From positions 192,031,619 through 192,095,618 of the forward strand of contig NC_081410.1 of assembly GCF_030272615.1 (NCBI RefSeq): DNA of 64,000 nt, written 5' to 3'. The notes under the pieces are model-generated. The model saw only the letters and a list, made by a program, of their open reading frames with translations. It ran no database searches and was not told the DNA's origin. Shown piece by piece: positions 33,757-45,854 of this stretch. This DNA is from Cryptomeria japonica (taxonomy: Eukaryota; Streptophyta; Pinopsida; Cupressales; Cupressaceae). A program made the position numbers and the translations under genes. Each line of letters begins with the position of its first letter. The first letter of the stretch is position 1.

Positions 33757-35354
33757 TCAATGCTTACCTCTTTCAAACACATGATTCTCATTTCCATGAA
33801 TCAAGGGTAAGATGGAAGTTTGATTTACATTTGCCTGATCACAAACTCTGCAAATTCTCATCGGCTCATTACATAAAACATAATCAGCATACTGGTAATC
33901 ATTCGATCTTTGAAAAATAGATCCTTCTTTAAAATGCTTACCATCAAATGACACATAATTGTCATATTGTTTACAATTATTTCCCAGCTGAAAAGAAAAG
34001 TAACCCAGGTCTAGCTGATCACTGGGAACATCAGGCACATGCTGATTGCTAGTTTGCATAAATGAAAAACACTCATCCATAATACAGGCTTGCAAACTAG
34101 AGAGGAACATTTCCTTATAAAATGACTGCAATTTAGCATGTTGATTACACCTTATATTAGCCTTTTGTAAACACAAAAATGCATGATCATCTATCAATGG
34201 TCCATTTACCAATTGCAAATCTTGGAAAACCACTTCAGATTTGTCTTTCTCTTTAACACCAAGATCCACATAGTGCATATCAAATTCTGATTTCATATCA
34301 ACACATGAATCCACATCATTATATTTATCAACCTTAAATGCATTTTTATCTTGTCCATTATTCAAATCAAATGCAGGGAAAGAAATATCACATGTATCAT
34401 ACCTTACACCCTCAAGAACATCATCAATATTAAAACATATATTGATTGGGTATGAGATATTGGGAACATTTCTGGATGTATACCTCTTAAGATCAACAAC
34501 TAAGAGTTCTGAGATTTGATCACTACTTAGCGAACCTTCTTCTTCCTTTTCATTTTCCTTGGCTTCATCTTTTGTGCTGTAAACATTGTCCCAATATGAT
34601 GCATGCATTAAATCTGTAGTGCTCATGTCTTTGTGCACATTCATTTTGTCATTACAACAACTTGCATTTGCATCATGACCTTTATCATGCTGATCATAAA
34701 GTGTTTCTATATGTTGCAACATGGTTTCATAACCTTGGTTGCAAACACTTTGTGGATTGATAATGACAACAAGGTGATCTATATCATTCATATTTGAAAC
34801 CTCAATAGGCTCATGACTATTTGAACAACTTATGTTCTCACAATTTTCTTCTTGCTCTGAATACACATCTGCATTGTCATGCTAAGAATAAGAGTCATCT
34901 TTAGTATCATATGAGACATCTCCACTCACAGATTCATCTCCATCACTATACCTAAAACTATGTGTATTTTCATATTTATTCATTTCAATCTCATCTATCC
35001 ACTCTTTAATATGTGCAACACTTTCTTCCCTCAAGGTTGAAGATCAATTGACTGAGTTAGGCTCATCAAGCTCTAAGAATAATTCAATCCAAACTGACTC
35101 ATGGGTCTAACATCGACTAGAAGCTCATTTAATGCAGCAATAAATCTTTCATAAAAAACATATGATGATTCTACCTTTCTCTTCCCTACTTTCCTTCTTA
35201 AAAACAAGATGCACCTATCTTGGATCTTTTGAACATGTATTTCAATCTCCTTATCAATGTCTTTCAAATTTGACAAAGAAGTTTTATATCTAGGAACCAC
35301 ATCTAGATCCATCACTTTTGAAACATCTATTGAACAACTACCATGACAATGCAT
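33757..35354 (-). pseudogene. Internal ORF of element G, unknown protein
   Basis: The frame starts at 35354 (MHCHGSCSID), about 520 nt inside the PBS. After 90 codons a shift is needed near 35080. It then runs with two stops (about 35043 and 34884) into a clean 369-codon stretch (34866-33757) that ends ERGKH. The protein is acidic and Asn/Asp/Cys-rich, with no recognised motif. If joined it would be about 530 residues. A 369-codon stop-free run in AT-rich decaying DNA suggests recent coding. Between 35355 and 35870 I see only leader-type non-coding sequence. Confidence 0.55.
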
Positions 35355-35870
35355 CTTACTGTTTTACAAACTTTTTTGCAAAACACATGCAGTCATTAAC
35401 TTCATAACCAGACATACTTCTTACCATATTTTCTGACTGAAACTTTTCAAAACAAGAAGTATGTAAAGTGCAAATTTCTTTTCCTTTCAATGGTAACCTT
35501 TTCACCTTATAAGGAATAAATAATCATCTCAACAATGAGGAATACCTAGAGTAAATTTGTTGCTGCTGTTCACTTCACTTCTGACTAAAAATTTGAAGAA
35601 CTCCTTCAAATCTTAGGTTCATTCTTATAGAGTTGCCACCTCCCTGAAGAGGAAAACTGATCTTCACTTTGAAACACTTTCAGATTTTTGGGTCATACCA
35701 CACATAGAAGAGTCACATAATATTTTCAAATTTCATAGCAACAAGACCTTCCAGGGTATACACTTTCAAATCTGAAAATAAATTTCAAATTCCTAAACTT
35801 TTGAGACTCTTCCCCAAATAAATTTTGGCCAAACTCATGGATTTGATTTGACAAAATTTTTACATAATTC

Positions 35871-35888
35871 TCCCCAGCAGAGTCACCA
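35871..35888 (-). other. Primer-binding site, element G
   Basis: The minus strand reads TGGTGACTCTGCTGGGGA, resembling the TGGCGACTC-GCTGGGGA class of PBS seen in Ogre/Tat-like gypsy elements. It lies 4 nt from the LTR end. Confidence 0.7.
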
Positions 35889-35892
35889 TTTT

Positions 35893-38214
35893 TTTTGTAC
35901 TCAAAAAAGAGAAACCCAAGTTCACTTGCAATCTATCTATGAAATAGCCAATCTCAATCAATGAAAAGCTTCAGGGCTTGGACAACATAACATAGGATCC
36001 TAATGATCCTCCTACACTTCAAGTTCTCCTAGACCTAGGGGGGACACCCTTTTAATGCATAAAATATAACTTGTTATAGATATATGGCATCAATAAAAGT
36101 AGATGAATCTCATAAGGGCTCAACAACAAGGAGGTTATTGCAGATGGGCTAGATCTACATTGATATCTCAACTAGATTGGAGCATGAGATAGGTGAAACA
36201 AACTAAACATACAACATAAAAGTAAATGGATATTGATTATTAAAACTCTCTGAGAATCCCCCAGAATCTACAAGATCAGTGCCTTATCCAAGGGCATGGA
36301 GTCATACATCAATCTGCAAATGGGAACCTCTATTGCAAATCCAATTTATTGAGAAAGATATCCCTATATTAATGCTTGATATTAATACATTCTAAACTCA
36401 AACAGAGGATCATACATATCCAGACATTATCCTGCATCCAAAATGATTATTCATAGAATTTAAACTCTTCCTTGAAGAGTACCTAAGAATACCCATTACA
36501 CTCCCACTTTGAGAGGACAAACCTAAACTCCCTTGAACACTGGATTTATTGAAAATAAGAGAATGCCTAGAGACAATCCAATAAACTATATATATGCCTT
36601 ATATATATGTGACCTGCAATAGAAAACATCTACAACAAGAAGATACTCTATTACTTGAAAAGGGACATTGTATTACAAATTTGGAAAAAACTCAGAATTG
36701 GAAACCAAGATACAGGAGCCTTGCTAACAAAAAATATGGAACCCTTAAAAAATGAGAATAACCCTGAATAAGAAGGAAAGGAGGACAAAATCAGATTTCG
36801 TTCCTAACAATGACAACTACCCTATCTTTCAGCATTAACTGTTTCACACACTTGGCCTGTAGAAAATCCAATCTTCCTGATTGAGAAGGAAATTCTGAGA
36901 TCCCGAGGTAACTACCCCGAAACAATTTTCCATGGGTTACACTTGACTACAAAAATGGATTCCTTGGATCAAAGGATCGAGAGCTTTCCAATGATATACA
37001 ATACATCTATATTTGGGCAAAACCCCCACCAACCATCAATCTCTCTACACAACAGTCATTTAAATTTTTGAATTTCTGTACTATAGTCCGAAACTATATA
37101 ATTTAACTTTGACTTTTGCCTTGATCCTCCTTCTGTGCTCCACCATGTGCCACCCCCTAATTGGCTCCGGAGTCCCTATCCTGCCACCTCAGCACGACCT
37201 GGACTCACCATCGGAATGAAGATCATCTTTGTCACTGGGTCGCGATGGAAAGTCTAACAAGCGGTTTCTCATCGTGACCTAGCGACCATCATTGGATCAT
37301 CTTTGGATCTTCTCACTCACGAGGTCTCTAGTGTTTTTGGTGTTAGCATTTTATGCTAGTGAGCCAGAGATTGGGTTTAAGTTGTGAGGTCTCAAATTGG
37401 TCTTTGCCGCTCACCCTTTCTATCGGGCCTGCCTTGTTGCCTAGTCGCAATGGATACTCTAACGAGTAGTTTCCCATCATGACCTAGCAACTACCGTTGG
37501 ATCAACCTTGATTTGCATTGATCGTTATCTCACCTGGGCTAATCTTCTATCAGGTCCCACCACTTGGGCCCCACCTATCTACCACCTATTGCGAGGGTAT
37601 TCATTCCAGGCACTTCACAACCGTGGTATAATGATAGCCTTGGATAGCCCCATAATTTCACTCCACCATTTATCTTCCTCAGATCTGCCATTGGATCTTC
37701 TCGATTTGCATGACCCTTGTCTCACCCTTTAATCACTTTAACTTGCTGCAAAATTTGGGCACCTCGAGATGCATGCACGCACGTGGGGTCTATCGGATCT
37801 AAGCCTCCACTTGCCAAAATCCCCTAATCTTTGACACTATAGAAGTGTGTGGGTTTGTAGTTAAATATAAAAATGCTCCTTCCCATCGCCAATGTGGGAT
37901 AAAAGGTTCTTCATGCCTGACCCTTTTCTTGAAAACCCTCTGGGTCCTTTCCTCTTTCATGTGACTCCTACCATTTGCTTTTGCCTGAAGGTTTCTAAGC
38001 CTCTTCAATAACCACGTAGGGGCACTGGCTATTACATTAACCAATTGCATTTACTTGGAATTTTTGCGCGAGGAGAGGATGCAAACTGAGTTTTATTTTT
38101 TCCTTCTTTGAAATGAATGCCTATTGAGCTGACCCATTAGGCAGTCCTTTGATAGAAGATGCAAAAATTAGAAATGGGCCTCCCAAATTCATCAAAATTT
38201 TATAGGTCCCAACA
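35893..38214 (-). repeat. Right LTR of element G (5' LTR by PBS)
   Basis: TTTTTGTACTC to GGTCCCAACA on the plus strand, pairing with 31218-33535. The CAACA end is intact here. No coding content is supported, although open stretches at 37508-37732 and 37799-38050 exist. Confidence 0.9.
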
Positions 38215-38219
38215 GACCC

Positions 38220-40869
38220 AATGGTTAAACTGGCTACAAGATATTCTATTCTAGTAGAATGAACAATGTACCATCTACAGCAGTGCATATATCCTATAAA
38301 ATGATTACTGAGAAAGCAGATTATGACCTATGTGAGACCATAAGGAGTCAATTGATGTTGAATCTACAGTCAATTAAGAAGGACAACAATCAAAAGTTCA
38401 AATTTGGTTAGTTATTGATTGGTTTTTTCTTTTACTTTCAAAATTTCCTACCGGGAATCAGTGATATTGAATGGTCTAAAGACCTACCAGTAATTGCTCA
38501 GATCAAGAACAACATTAAGGTCGTTAAGAACACTTTATCTAATACAATGAACAAGTACTTCAATGAATTTCAGAAGAAAATGAGTATGAGGGTAAGGCTA
38601 CCTGCGGATGTGAAAATTTTAGCTAAGAACATCATTTTCACAGTCACCACTAATTTTTGTCTGATGGAAGCTATTGAACCTAGAGAAGATGAAATGGAAG
38701 ACATGAGCTATGAAGTCAATTATGACTTATTGATTGGTTATTCTAATAACTTGTTGGCATCTCCAGTGGACAAGAAGAAGAAAAGACTGGATACTATTGA
38801 GGAGCAAACTACAAAAGTTGAAACTAGTAGTGCTCAACCCAATAACGTTAAAGGAAAGAAGAAGAAGGTTGAGAAAGCACCTTCAACATCTTTTGTACCT
38901 ACTAATACAAGAGTGACACATAGTGTCCAAGTAAAAAAGGAACAGGTACCCAAAGTAATTGCTACGAAGCAGACTGCAACAAAGAAGAGAGGCCGATAAC
39001 TGATTTTTCAAGTAGAATTTGATGATACTGATACTGAGGAGTAATCCAAGAAAATGAAAGCAACTAGTAAAGCAGCTAAACCAGTAAAAGAAGTGCCAAA
39101 GGCAAGTATTCCTATTAATGTCTTATCTTACAAGCCTATGATTGATTTTGAGAAGACATTGAAAACATTAGGGAGAAACAGATTTGATAATGTCAAGAAA
39201 TGTTTTGATTCATTTGATGAAGATGAGAAGGAACAAATTATTCAATAGGTAATCAACTATTTATTTCAATATAATTGATTACCTCAGGATCTTAAAGATG
39301 ATATTTCTGATTCTTTGTATTCTATTCTTGCAAATAAGTGGCAAATTGCTATTGACAAAGATCAAGAAATTATTGATAATGTATTTATTCAGTATTTTCT
39401 TGAATTATCTAGAGATGAATTAGTTGTCTTACTTGATAATTACAAAGGATATTTTATCTCTAAGGCAAGAAGTTTGAAGTTATTGAATGGGAAAACTCAA
39501 TCTGTTGAAGTTGAGACTCATCAGATAGCTCGAAATGTTCAACGGATGCATAAGAATTCAAAGTCTTATGATGACAAGCAAACTGAGCCTGTTGTATGAC
39601 TAGAAATGGATGAGGAAGAAATAGTACAAGCTGATATTGTCTATCCTATCAAGAAGAAGGATGACACTACTTCCCAACTGGTGATCTTTGTTGATGAAAT
39701 ACAAGATACCATTGATCTATTTGGGAATATTATTGAACCAGATAAGATGCCACCTACTATTAGTATTTCACAAGTTAATGCAATGGATATACCAACAACT
39801 CAACCAAGTGTGGATATTCCACCCCCACCGGTAAAAGATCAACAAGTGAAATCATAACTCCCACCAGTTTCATAGGCTACCCAAGAGAAACCTGCATAAA
39901 AATTTGCAGAGAAGTCCTCTGATCAGGAAAAGGAGAAAGAACAAGAGGAAGAGAAAACTGAGAAGGAGAAATCTGTTGAACCAGAAAAGGCATTAGTGAA
40001 GCAGCAGAATGATGATGATGATGATGATGAATCATTTGGCATCAAAGGGCCTATAGATGTTGATAATTTGAGTGCATCATAATTGTTGGAGGTTGAAAAT
40101 GTGATGCAATCTAGAGCACAAAAGAAGAGGCTTAGGAACAAAGGAAGGAAGTAGAAACCATCCAAACTGCTGTGGCGATTTTGTCAAGTCTTGTACCAGA
40201 GATTGCTATAGGGAATTTGTCCACTCCTATTGGCAAGCTTGGCTGACTGGTTGTTGATGATTCTAACCAAATCAAGCCCTTGAGGAAGCAACTCAGACTA
40301 TAGCTAAGAAAAACTACAAGGAGAAAAGAGGAGAACAAATAATGAAAGATATTGATACAGGGAAGATTGCTTTATCCCTGAATAAAGATCTTTTGAGAAA
40401 AGCTATTGATTCAAGAGGTAGAATTCTAGCCTACACATCTAATGTTTTATTTTTCTATGCTTATATTGTTAAGAAGTGAACAAAGACATAACTGGAACTG
40501 GCAAAGATATGTAATGCCTACATACCTTTACAGGATTCAATCTTAACTTTTGGCAAATATGTGGATGATTTGCAAAACCGGTTAGATGTCTATGATTTTG
40601 AATAGGAAAAGAGACTTCGATCGCTGAAGGAGATAAAGAACCAGTTGAGACCAAAGGTGGATATCTTGCAACACATATACAAGGATGTAGAAGTGGTTTT
40701 GGTGACTCTCGAGATGAGTACACTTGATGCAATGAAAGAATTTTCTGCACAAATTATGACAACCATTGAGATTTCTAACACTTTACTGGAACCATGGGAA
40801 AATGATTTTTCTCAAATGAAGATTACTTTCAGTGACATTTTCTTGCAAATTAAAGTGAAAACTCCTTAA
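38220..40869 (+). pseudogene. ORF2 of element E, middle and C-terminal part
   Basis: This continues the frame cut by G. DLCETIRSQLML and SIKKDNNQKFKFG (38330-38410) match H (DICEWLKDELID, KIKKDKKGTFRFG). A basic linker follows (KKKKRLD, KGKKKKVEKAP), then a block with DEDEKEQIIQ and ELSRDELVVLL that matches H. After that come a P-rich stretch, a K/E-rich acidic run, DDDDDDE (40010-40030) and a helical C-terminal domain ending at 40869. The C-terminal domain matches element B (ETIQTAVAILSSL/DVIQIAVDTLTSL; LSTIDAMEEL/MSTLDAMKEF). Stops near 38409, 39000, 39248, 39598, 39855, 40080, 40153, 40480 and 40603 plus shifts make it a pseudogene. Total ORF2 was about 1000 codons. No catalytic motif is recognised. 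Confidence 0.7.
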
Positions 40870-40966
40870 AATAGACTTTTTAAGTTTTTGCATATGTAAA
40901 ATTTTGATGCAAATTTTGCTATATATATATATATATTATATTTTTCTTTTCAATTTGTCATTGTTG

Positions 40967-41124
40967 TCAAAGGGGGAGTAGAAATATGTATGTGTGATGA
41001 AAATTTTGTATGTATTGTTAAGGGGGAGTAGGATTAGAAATATATGTGTACAATTTTTGTAAGCACACTTAGTTGTACAGTTGTAAAATTCTCAAGTGTT
41101 GCCATCAATGCCAAACAAGGAGAT
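40967..41124 (+). other. Three polypurine tracts before the E 3' LTR
   Basis: CAAAGGGGGAGTAG (about 40969), TAAGGGGGAGTAGG (about 41020) and CAAACAAGGAGAT (41112-41124) occur in order. Only the last touches the LTR. Each earlier one follows a GTCATTGTTGTCAAA-like word, so the tract region is repeated. Multiple tracts also precede the 3' LTR of B. Confidence 0.65.
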
Positions 41125-42243
41125 TTTTGGCTTGATGATGATTGTAATGAATGACTTTGTATGTTGTTATTGATGGAACATGTACACACACATATGTTCA
41201 CATTGTCTACCAGTATTACTTCTAAAGTTACTTGTATTGCAACCGATATTGGAAGTTTAGTTTATGATGGTTTAGAGAGTGTCAAAATGATACATGTAGA
41301 CAACCGGTATATGCAAGAATGACTTGACACCAACTTGAAGATTCAATGAAGACCATCAAAGAAGCAATGAAGGACAATTAGTTTACATGTTGAAATGGTT
41401 AACTCTAACTGATATCGTTGTTCCAATCGGTATTCACTGATTGTGTGATGAGTTATCACCGGTCATGATGAGTTACCCTAATAGACAAATTTTAGCAGTA
41501 ATTTGTGATGAGTTATGTTTGATTTTCTAGATACACTGCACCTAGGCAATTGTGATATAATTTCTAAGCTGACATGAAATCTAAATGTCTATATAATGAC
41601 ATTATGATGAACTATTTTGGATATATGATATGAGATGATTTGATGCAAAGATAGAAGCGATAAGTTGTTGAAGGCATTGTAGAATATGTTGGTGATGCAG
41701 TTTTGAGTGCGCAGAAGAGGATCTATTCAGGGAAGTTGTGCTACTTCTAGATCACACCACCTATTGTTTTCTAATCAGTACAACAGTCAAATCCCTTAAC
41801 TGGGTAAGCTCTAACAAACTTCATTGTACAAATCCTTTAACAAGGTGATCCATTAGTTTGGATTTAGAAATCATCTACCAATGTTACTCCTAATAGGGTA
41901 CTACCTTTAAAAGGGTATAGATCCTTACAGAGCTTTGGGATCTTTAACAGGATTCACTCCTAGCAGAGCACTTTTGTAGACCTTAACTAGTTAGTTACCT
42001 ATTACTGAAGATAGTTAACTTTTGAGTCCCATCTCATCGTGGTTTTTCCCATTTGGGTTTTCCATGTATAAACACTTGTGTTATGGTGGATGTTTTACTT
42101 ATTGTGGATTCTTTAATATCATTTTGGATTGCATGCATAGTGTTGAGTAAACTTGTTAAGTATATCTACTGGTCAGTGTTTAAAGAAGTATTGTTTTTGG
42201 TGTCACTGATTCACCCCCTCCTCAGTACTTTATAATTCTATCA
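41125..42243 (+). repeat. 3' LTR of element E
   Basis: TTTTGGCTTGATG to ATTCTATCA. It pairs with 25176-26280, including the TTAACAAGG motifs, the TTTTTCCC-GGGTTTTCC block (42042-42065) and TGATTCACCCCCTCCTCAGT, in which the C-tract is interrupted. Confidence 0.88.
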
Positions 42244-42255
42244 ATCGCAAGTGCT

Positions 42256-44286
42256 GACCATTTTTAGATGCCTACAATTCCTATTGTGAGATATTTTAGA
42301 GTATTTGGTATCAAATGTTATATCAAGAGAGATGAGGATATAGGAAAGTTTGATGCTAGAAATGATGAAGGTATCTTCTTGGGATATTCAACTAACAGAA
42401 AAGCCTACTGGTACTATAATAAAAGATTGAGAAAGATTGTGGAGAGTGCAAATGTGAAGGTGGATGAGAACCTTGGGAAGGAGATCAGAGCATGTGGTTA
42501 TGATGATGTTCAACATGTTATTTTGGCTCCTGTTTAGTCTTAATAGCCTAAGTAGAATGATCTGGTAGAGACTATTAATCCGGATGCTGCTGCTACAGGT
42601 GAAGAAACATAGGAACCAAATAATCAAAACAAACAAAAGATTCCAAGGTATGTAAGATTGAATCATTCTGAAATTCAGATTATTGGTGATAAGAATAAAG
42701 GTGTGATGACTAGAAGAAGGTTAGCTACTGAAAAAGTATGTTTGATTTCTAAAGTTGAACCTAAAGATGTTGTTGAAGCTTGTAAAGATGAAAATTGGAT
42801 GAGAGCTATGGAAGAAGAGCTAGATCAGATTGAAAAGAATAATACTTGGGAACTTGTGCCTAGAACTAAGGATAAGAATGTTATGGTAATGGGTATTCAG
42901 AAACAAATTGAATGAAGTCAATGAAGTTGTCAAAAATAAAGCTAGACTGGTCTACATAGGATATTCACAACAAGGAGGAATTTATTATGAGGAGACTTTT
43001 GTTTTGGTTTCTAGACTTGAAGTTGTTAGACTATTGATTGCTTATGCTGCTTATAAAGATTTCAAGGTATATCAGATGGATGTCAAATTAGCCTTTTTGA
43101 ATGGTGATCTAGAGGAAGAGGTTTACATTGAGAAACCTGATGGATTTTCCTTATCAGATGATGGAGACATGGTATGTAAGTTGAAGAAAGCCCTTTATGG
43201 ACTGAAACAAGCATCTAGAGTCTGGTATGCTAGACTAGACAAATACTTGTTGAAATTGGGATTTACTAAAGGTGTTGTTGGCACTAATCTATATTTCAAG
43301 ATTGAAAATGATAACATCCTAATTGTTGAAGTCTTTTTTGATGATATTATCTTTGGTGGTGATGATGATTTGAGAATGAAGTTTGCCTGTGATATGCAGA
43401 AAGAATTTGAGATGTCTATGATTGGTGAGATGAAATTCTTCTTAGGTTTGCAGATTGTACATACAAAAAAAGTTATATTCATATCTCAAACTAAGTATGT
43501 GAAGGAATTGCTAAAGAATTTTGGATTAGATGACTACAAACCGGTTGGAACTCCTATGGTGACTAGTTGTAAATTGTCTAAAAAAGATGAATCTTTGAAA
43601 TCTAATCAAAGTTTGTACAAATCTATGATTGGTGGATTACTATATCTTACTCAGACGAGGCCTAACATTATGCATGCTATGTGTATGGCTACTAGATATC
43701 AAGCTAATCCGAAGGAGATTCATGTCACTGTTGTTAAGAGGATATTCAAATATCTGAAGGGAACTATGGATTATTGTTTATGGTATCCAAAGAATGATGA
43801 TTTCATGTTGTGTGCCTACACTGATGCAGATTGGGCTGGTAATGTAGATGAGCGGAAGAGAATTACTGATAGAGAATTATTTTTAGGAAAGAATTTGGTT
43901 TCATGGGAAGTAAGGAATAATATTCAGTATCCTTATCTACTACTAAAGCTGAATACATTGTTGCTGCTAGTAATTACCCTCACGTGGTTTGGATGAAGCA
44001 AATTTTGAAAGATAGCAGAGTTATTTATGATGACCCTACTTTCATCTATTGTGATAATTCCAGTGCTATCAACATGTCAAAGAATCTATTCCAACATTCA
44101 AATACTAAGCATATATCAATCAAATATCATTACTTGAGAGAACAAGTCAGTGAGAAGAAGGTGAAGATGGAATATGTATCTACAAAGGAACAAATAACTG
44201 ATATTTTCACGAAGCATTTACCTATAGATACATTTGTCTATTTGAGAGACAAGTTAGGGGTATCCACCCCTCTTGATGAGAACTAG
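42256..44286 (+). pseudogene. pol: RT and RNase H part of element C polyprotein
   Basis: This resumes C pol with VRYFRVFGIKCYIKRDED and FLGYS (integrase C-terminus), then the RT: WMRAMEEELDQIEKNNTWELV, a frame change at 42900, KARLVYIGYSQ, YQMDVKLAFLNGDLEEEVYIEKP, ALYGLKQASRVWY. The RT active site reads FFDD instead of YVDD (about 43342). RNase H follows with AYTDADWAG, a 1-nt shift near 43900-43930, and a clean final 100 codons (FIYCDNSSAINMS, KHISIKYHYLRE) to the stop at 44286. Apart from about five stops or shifts it is full length. From 44287 to 44597 the sequence is non-coding. Confidence 0.88.
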
Positions 44287-44597
44287 ATGTATTGAGTTGC
44301 ATCGATCTGGTGAATTTCAGAGCCTTATCTTTCTATCCAGATTGATGATTTGATGTTGTTCCTCTACTGGAGTAATCTGATTAACTTGGTTGTGTATCCC
44401 CGAGGAAGAGAGATTCATGTTTATGTTTTTGGAGAGAGTTTGGTTACCGGTCTTGAGATCTTTGGCATTGCTATCAAAGGGGAAGAAAGATCATGTGAAA
44501 AAATGCTTTATCTATCTTGATCTTAGGGGGAGTTTGCTAGCGATATCTTCTTTCTTTGCATTGACTATTTTTCACATTCATATGTTGTCATCAATGC

Positions 44598-44610
44598 CAA
44601 AGGGGGGGAT
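44598..44610 (+). other. Polypurine tract, element C
   Basis: CAAAGGGGGGGAT directly precedes the TGTTGGATATGG LTR start. A second tract, TTAGGGGGAG, lies 75 bp upstream (about 44523). Confidence 0.85.
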
Positions 44611-45854
44611 TGTTGGATATGGTTGTTCATTTCTGCTAGTAGGATATGTTGTTGTCATTGATGTCAACATATTCATGTGATTTTATCTGGTGTGATTGGG
44701 AAGATTTTCTGATCCGGTTTTGTAGTTTGGTTTTGCTGATCACTATTTTGTAGAGGTTGATATTTCCTTCGGTATATTCCGGTGTGAGTAGATCTTGTGC
44801 TAAGACTTTGGGATATTTTTTGGCATGGTCTTGTGTATCTTCATTTCAGATGGTTATTGATTTGGTTCTTTGAAAGATATCCTTCTTTGTGATAGTTGTT
44901 GATTGGTTGTGTTCCTGAGCTTCTAGACGTTGACAGATGAAGATTTAAAAAGTAGTCTTGGTGAATTTGTTCCAGATGATTCTAACATACTTTCTGGTGT
45001 TTCCTAGTTGTTTCCTATTTGTTTTGGTGATTCACATTGATCGTTGTATGAGTTTTTGGTGATTTCTATGATCCGGTGATGATTTTCGTGATGCAGTATT
45101 TCTTGTGGTATAGTGTGTTGCAGTTGATCTTGGCATGATTTCCGGTGGAGTTGATCATTTGGGAATATGAATTAGGTCCATTTTATGCTATGAGAATCAT
45201 TATATTGGCCTGGTGATCAATCTTTGTATCATGTGATGTAATTTTGTAATTGTGAGTTGAGGGTTAGGTTTTAGTTGACCTTGTTATCAAGGTTGATGAT
45301 TTGTACATATAGGTGAGATATTCATGTAATTTGGGTGTCGATGTTGTGTATGAATTATTAGAGAGAGGTGTATGTTTTAACAAGTGATTTATCATTCGAT
45401 GTTGAGTTTGAGGAGAGATTGGTGTTGCAGAGCAGACAATTTTGGTTAACCGAAACTATCATCAGGCATTTGGAGATGCTATTGTTGCAGTTCATTTCTT
45501 CTGGATTTCAGTTTGAATCTTTTTGTAAGTCAGTGAGACTTTTTAGAGGGTTTAAATATCTTTTGAGCAATGAGCTCTAGGTAGTGTGTTTGAATGCATG
45601 TGCATTCCCCATTTTAATATTTACACATACTACTACAGAGTATCATCTTATCGTGGATTGGTTCCCATCATGGTTTTTCCCTTAATCGGGTTTTCCACAT
45701 CAAAAATCTTGGTGTTGTTTATTGTGTTGTTAATTCACTTATTTGTTTATTGCTTTAGTCTATTAGATCTATTGTTGTGCTTAAAGTTTTATATATTTTG
45801 GTGGAGACCGATTCACCCCCCCCCTCTCATTCTTCCTTCTTTGCTGCTGCTAAA
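44611..45854 (+). repeat. 3' LTR of element C
   Basis: It starts TGTTGGATATGG and follows the 5' LTR to GCTGCTAAA, where the CA end is lost in a T/A run. The GATTCACCCCCCCCCTCTCA tract has nine Cs (against six in the 5' LTR). Confidence 0.88.

Larger units (their letters stand above)
31218..38214 (-). mobile_element. Long-LTR, pol-less element G (LARD-like), inserted in E ORF2
   Basis: Direct LTRs of 2318 bp (31218-33535) and 2322 bp (35893-38214) enclose a 2357-bp internal region. The 5-bp TSD GACCC is perfect (31213-31217 and 38215-38219). The ends are TGTTG...CAACA. A gypsy-type PBS, TGGTGACTCTGCTGGGGA, sits inside the right LTR on the minus strand, which sets the orientation. The internal region carries one decayed frame and no pol. 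Size and layout recall large retrotransposon derivatives (LARDs). The first 145 LTR bases differ at about 5 positions, so it is younger than E and C. Confidence 0.85.
25176..42243 (+). mobile_element. Pol-less Copia-type LTR element E with conserved ORF2
   Basis: LTRs of 1105 and 1119 bp enclose a Met-tRNA PBS, gag, ORF2 and polypurine tracts. Once the nested LINE-like F (27271-29828) and long-LTR element G (31218-38214) are set aside, about 5.3 kb of internal sequence remains, all accounted for by gag, a linker, ORF2 and the 3' non-coding part. There is no protease, integrase or RT. Flanks are ATCTC (25171-25175) and ATCGC (42244-42248), a 5-bp TSD with one change. LTR divergence by eye is about 14 in the first 195 bases. 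Confidence 0.85.
20297..45854 (+). mobile_element. Autonomous-type Copia element C, split by nested insertions
   Basis: The element has a 5' LTR (20297-21554), PBS, gag-protease-integrase (21611-23805), then an 18-kb interruption, RT-RNase H (42256-44286), polypurine tract and 3' LTR (44611-45854). Both halves share orientation, and the polyprotein order is complete across the gap. By eye the first 150 bases of the two LTRs differ at about 13 positions, so it is old. The flanks (ATATT left, TTTTT-like right) give no convincing TSD. Without the insertions the element would be about 7 kb. Confidence 0.85.
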
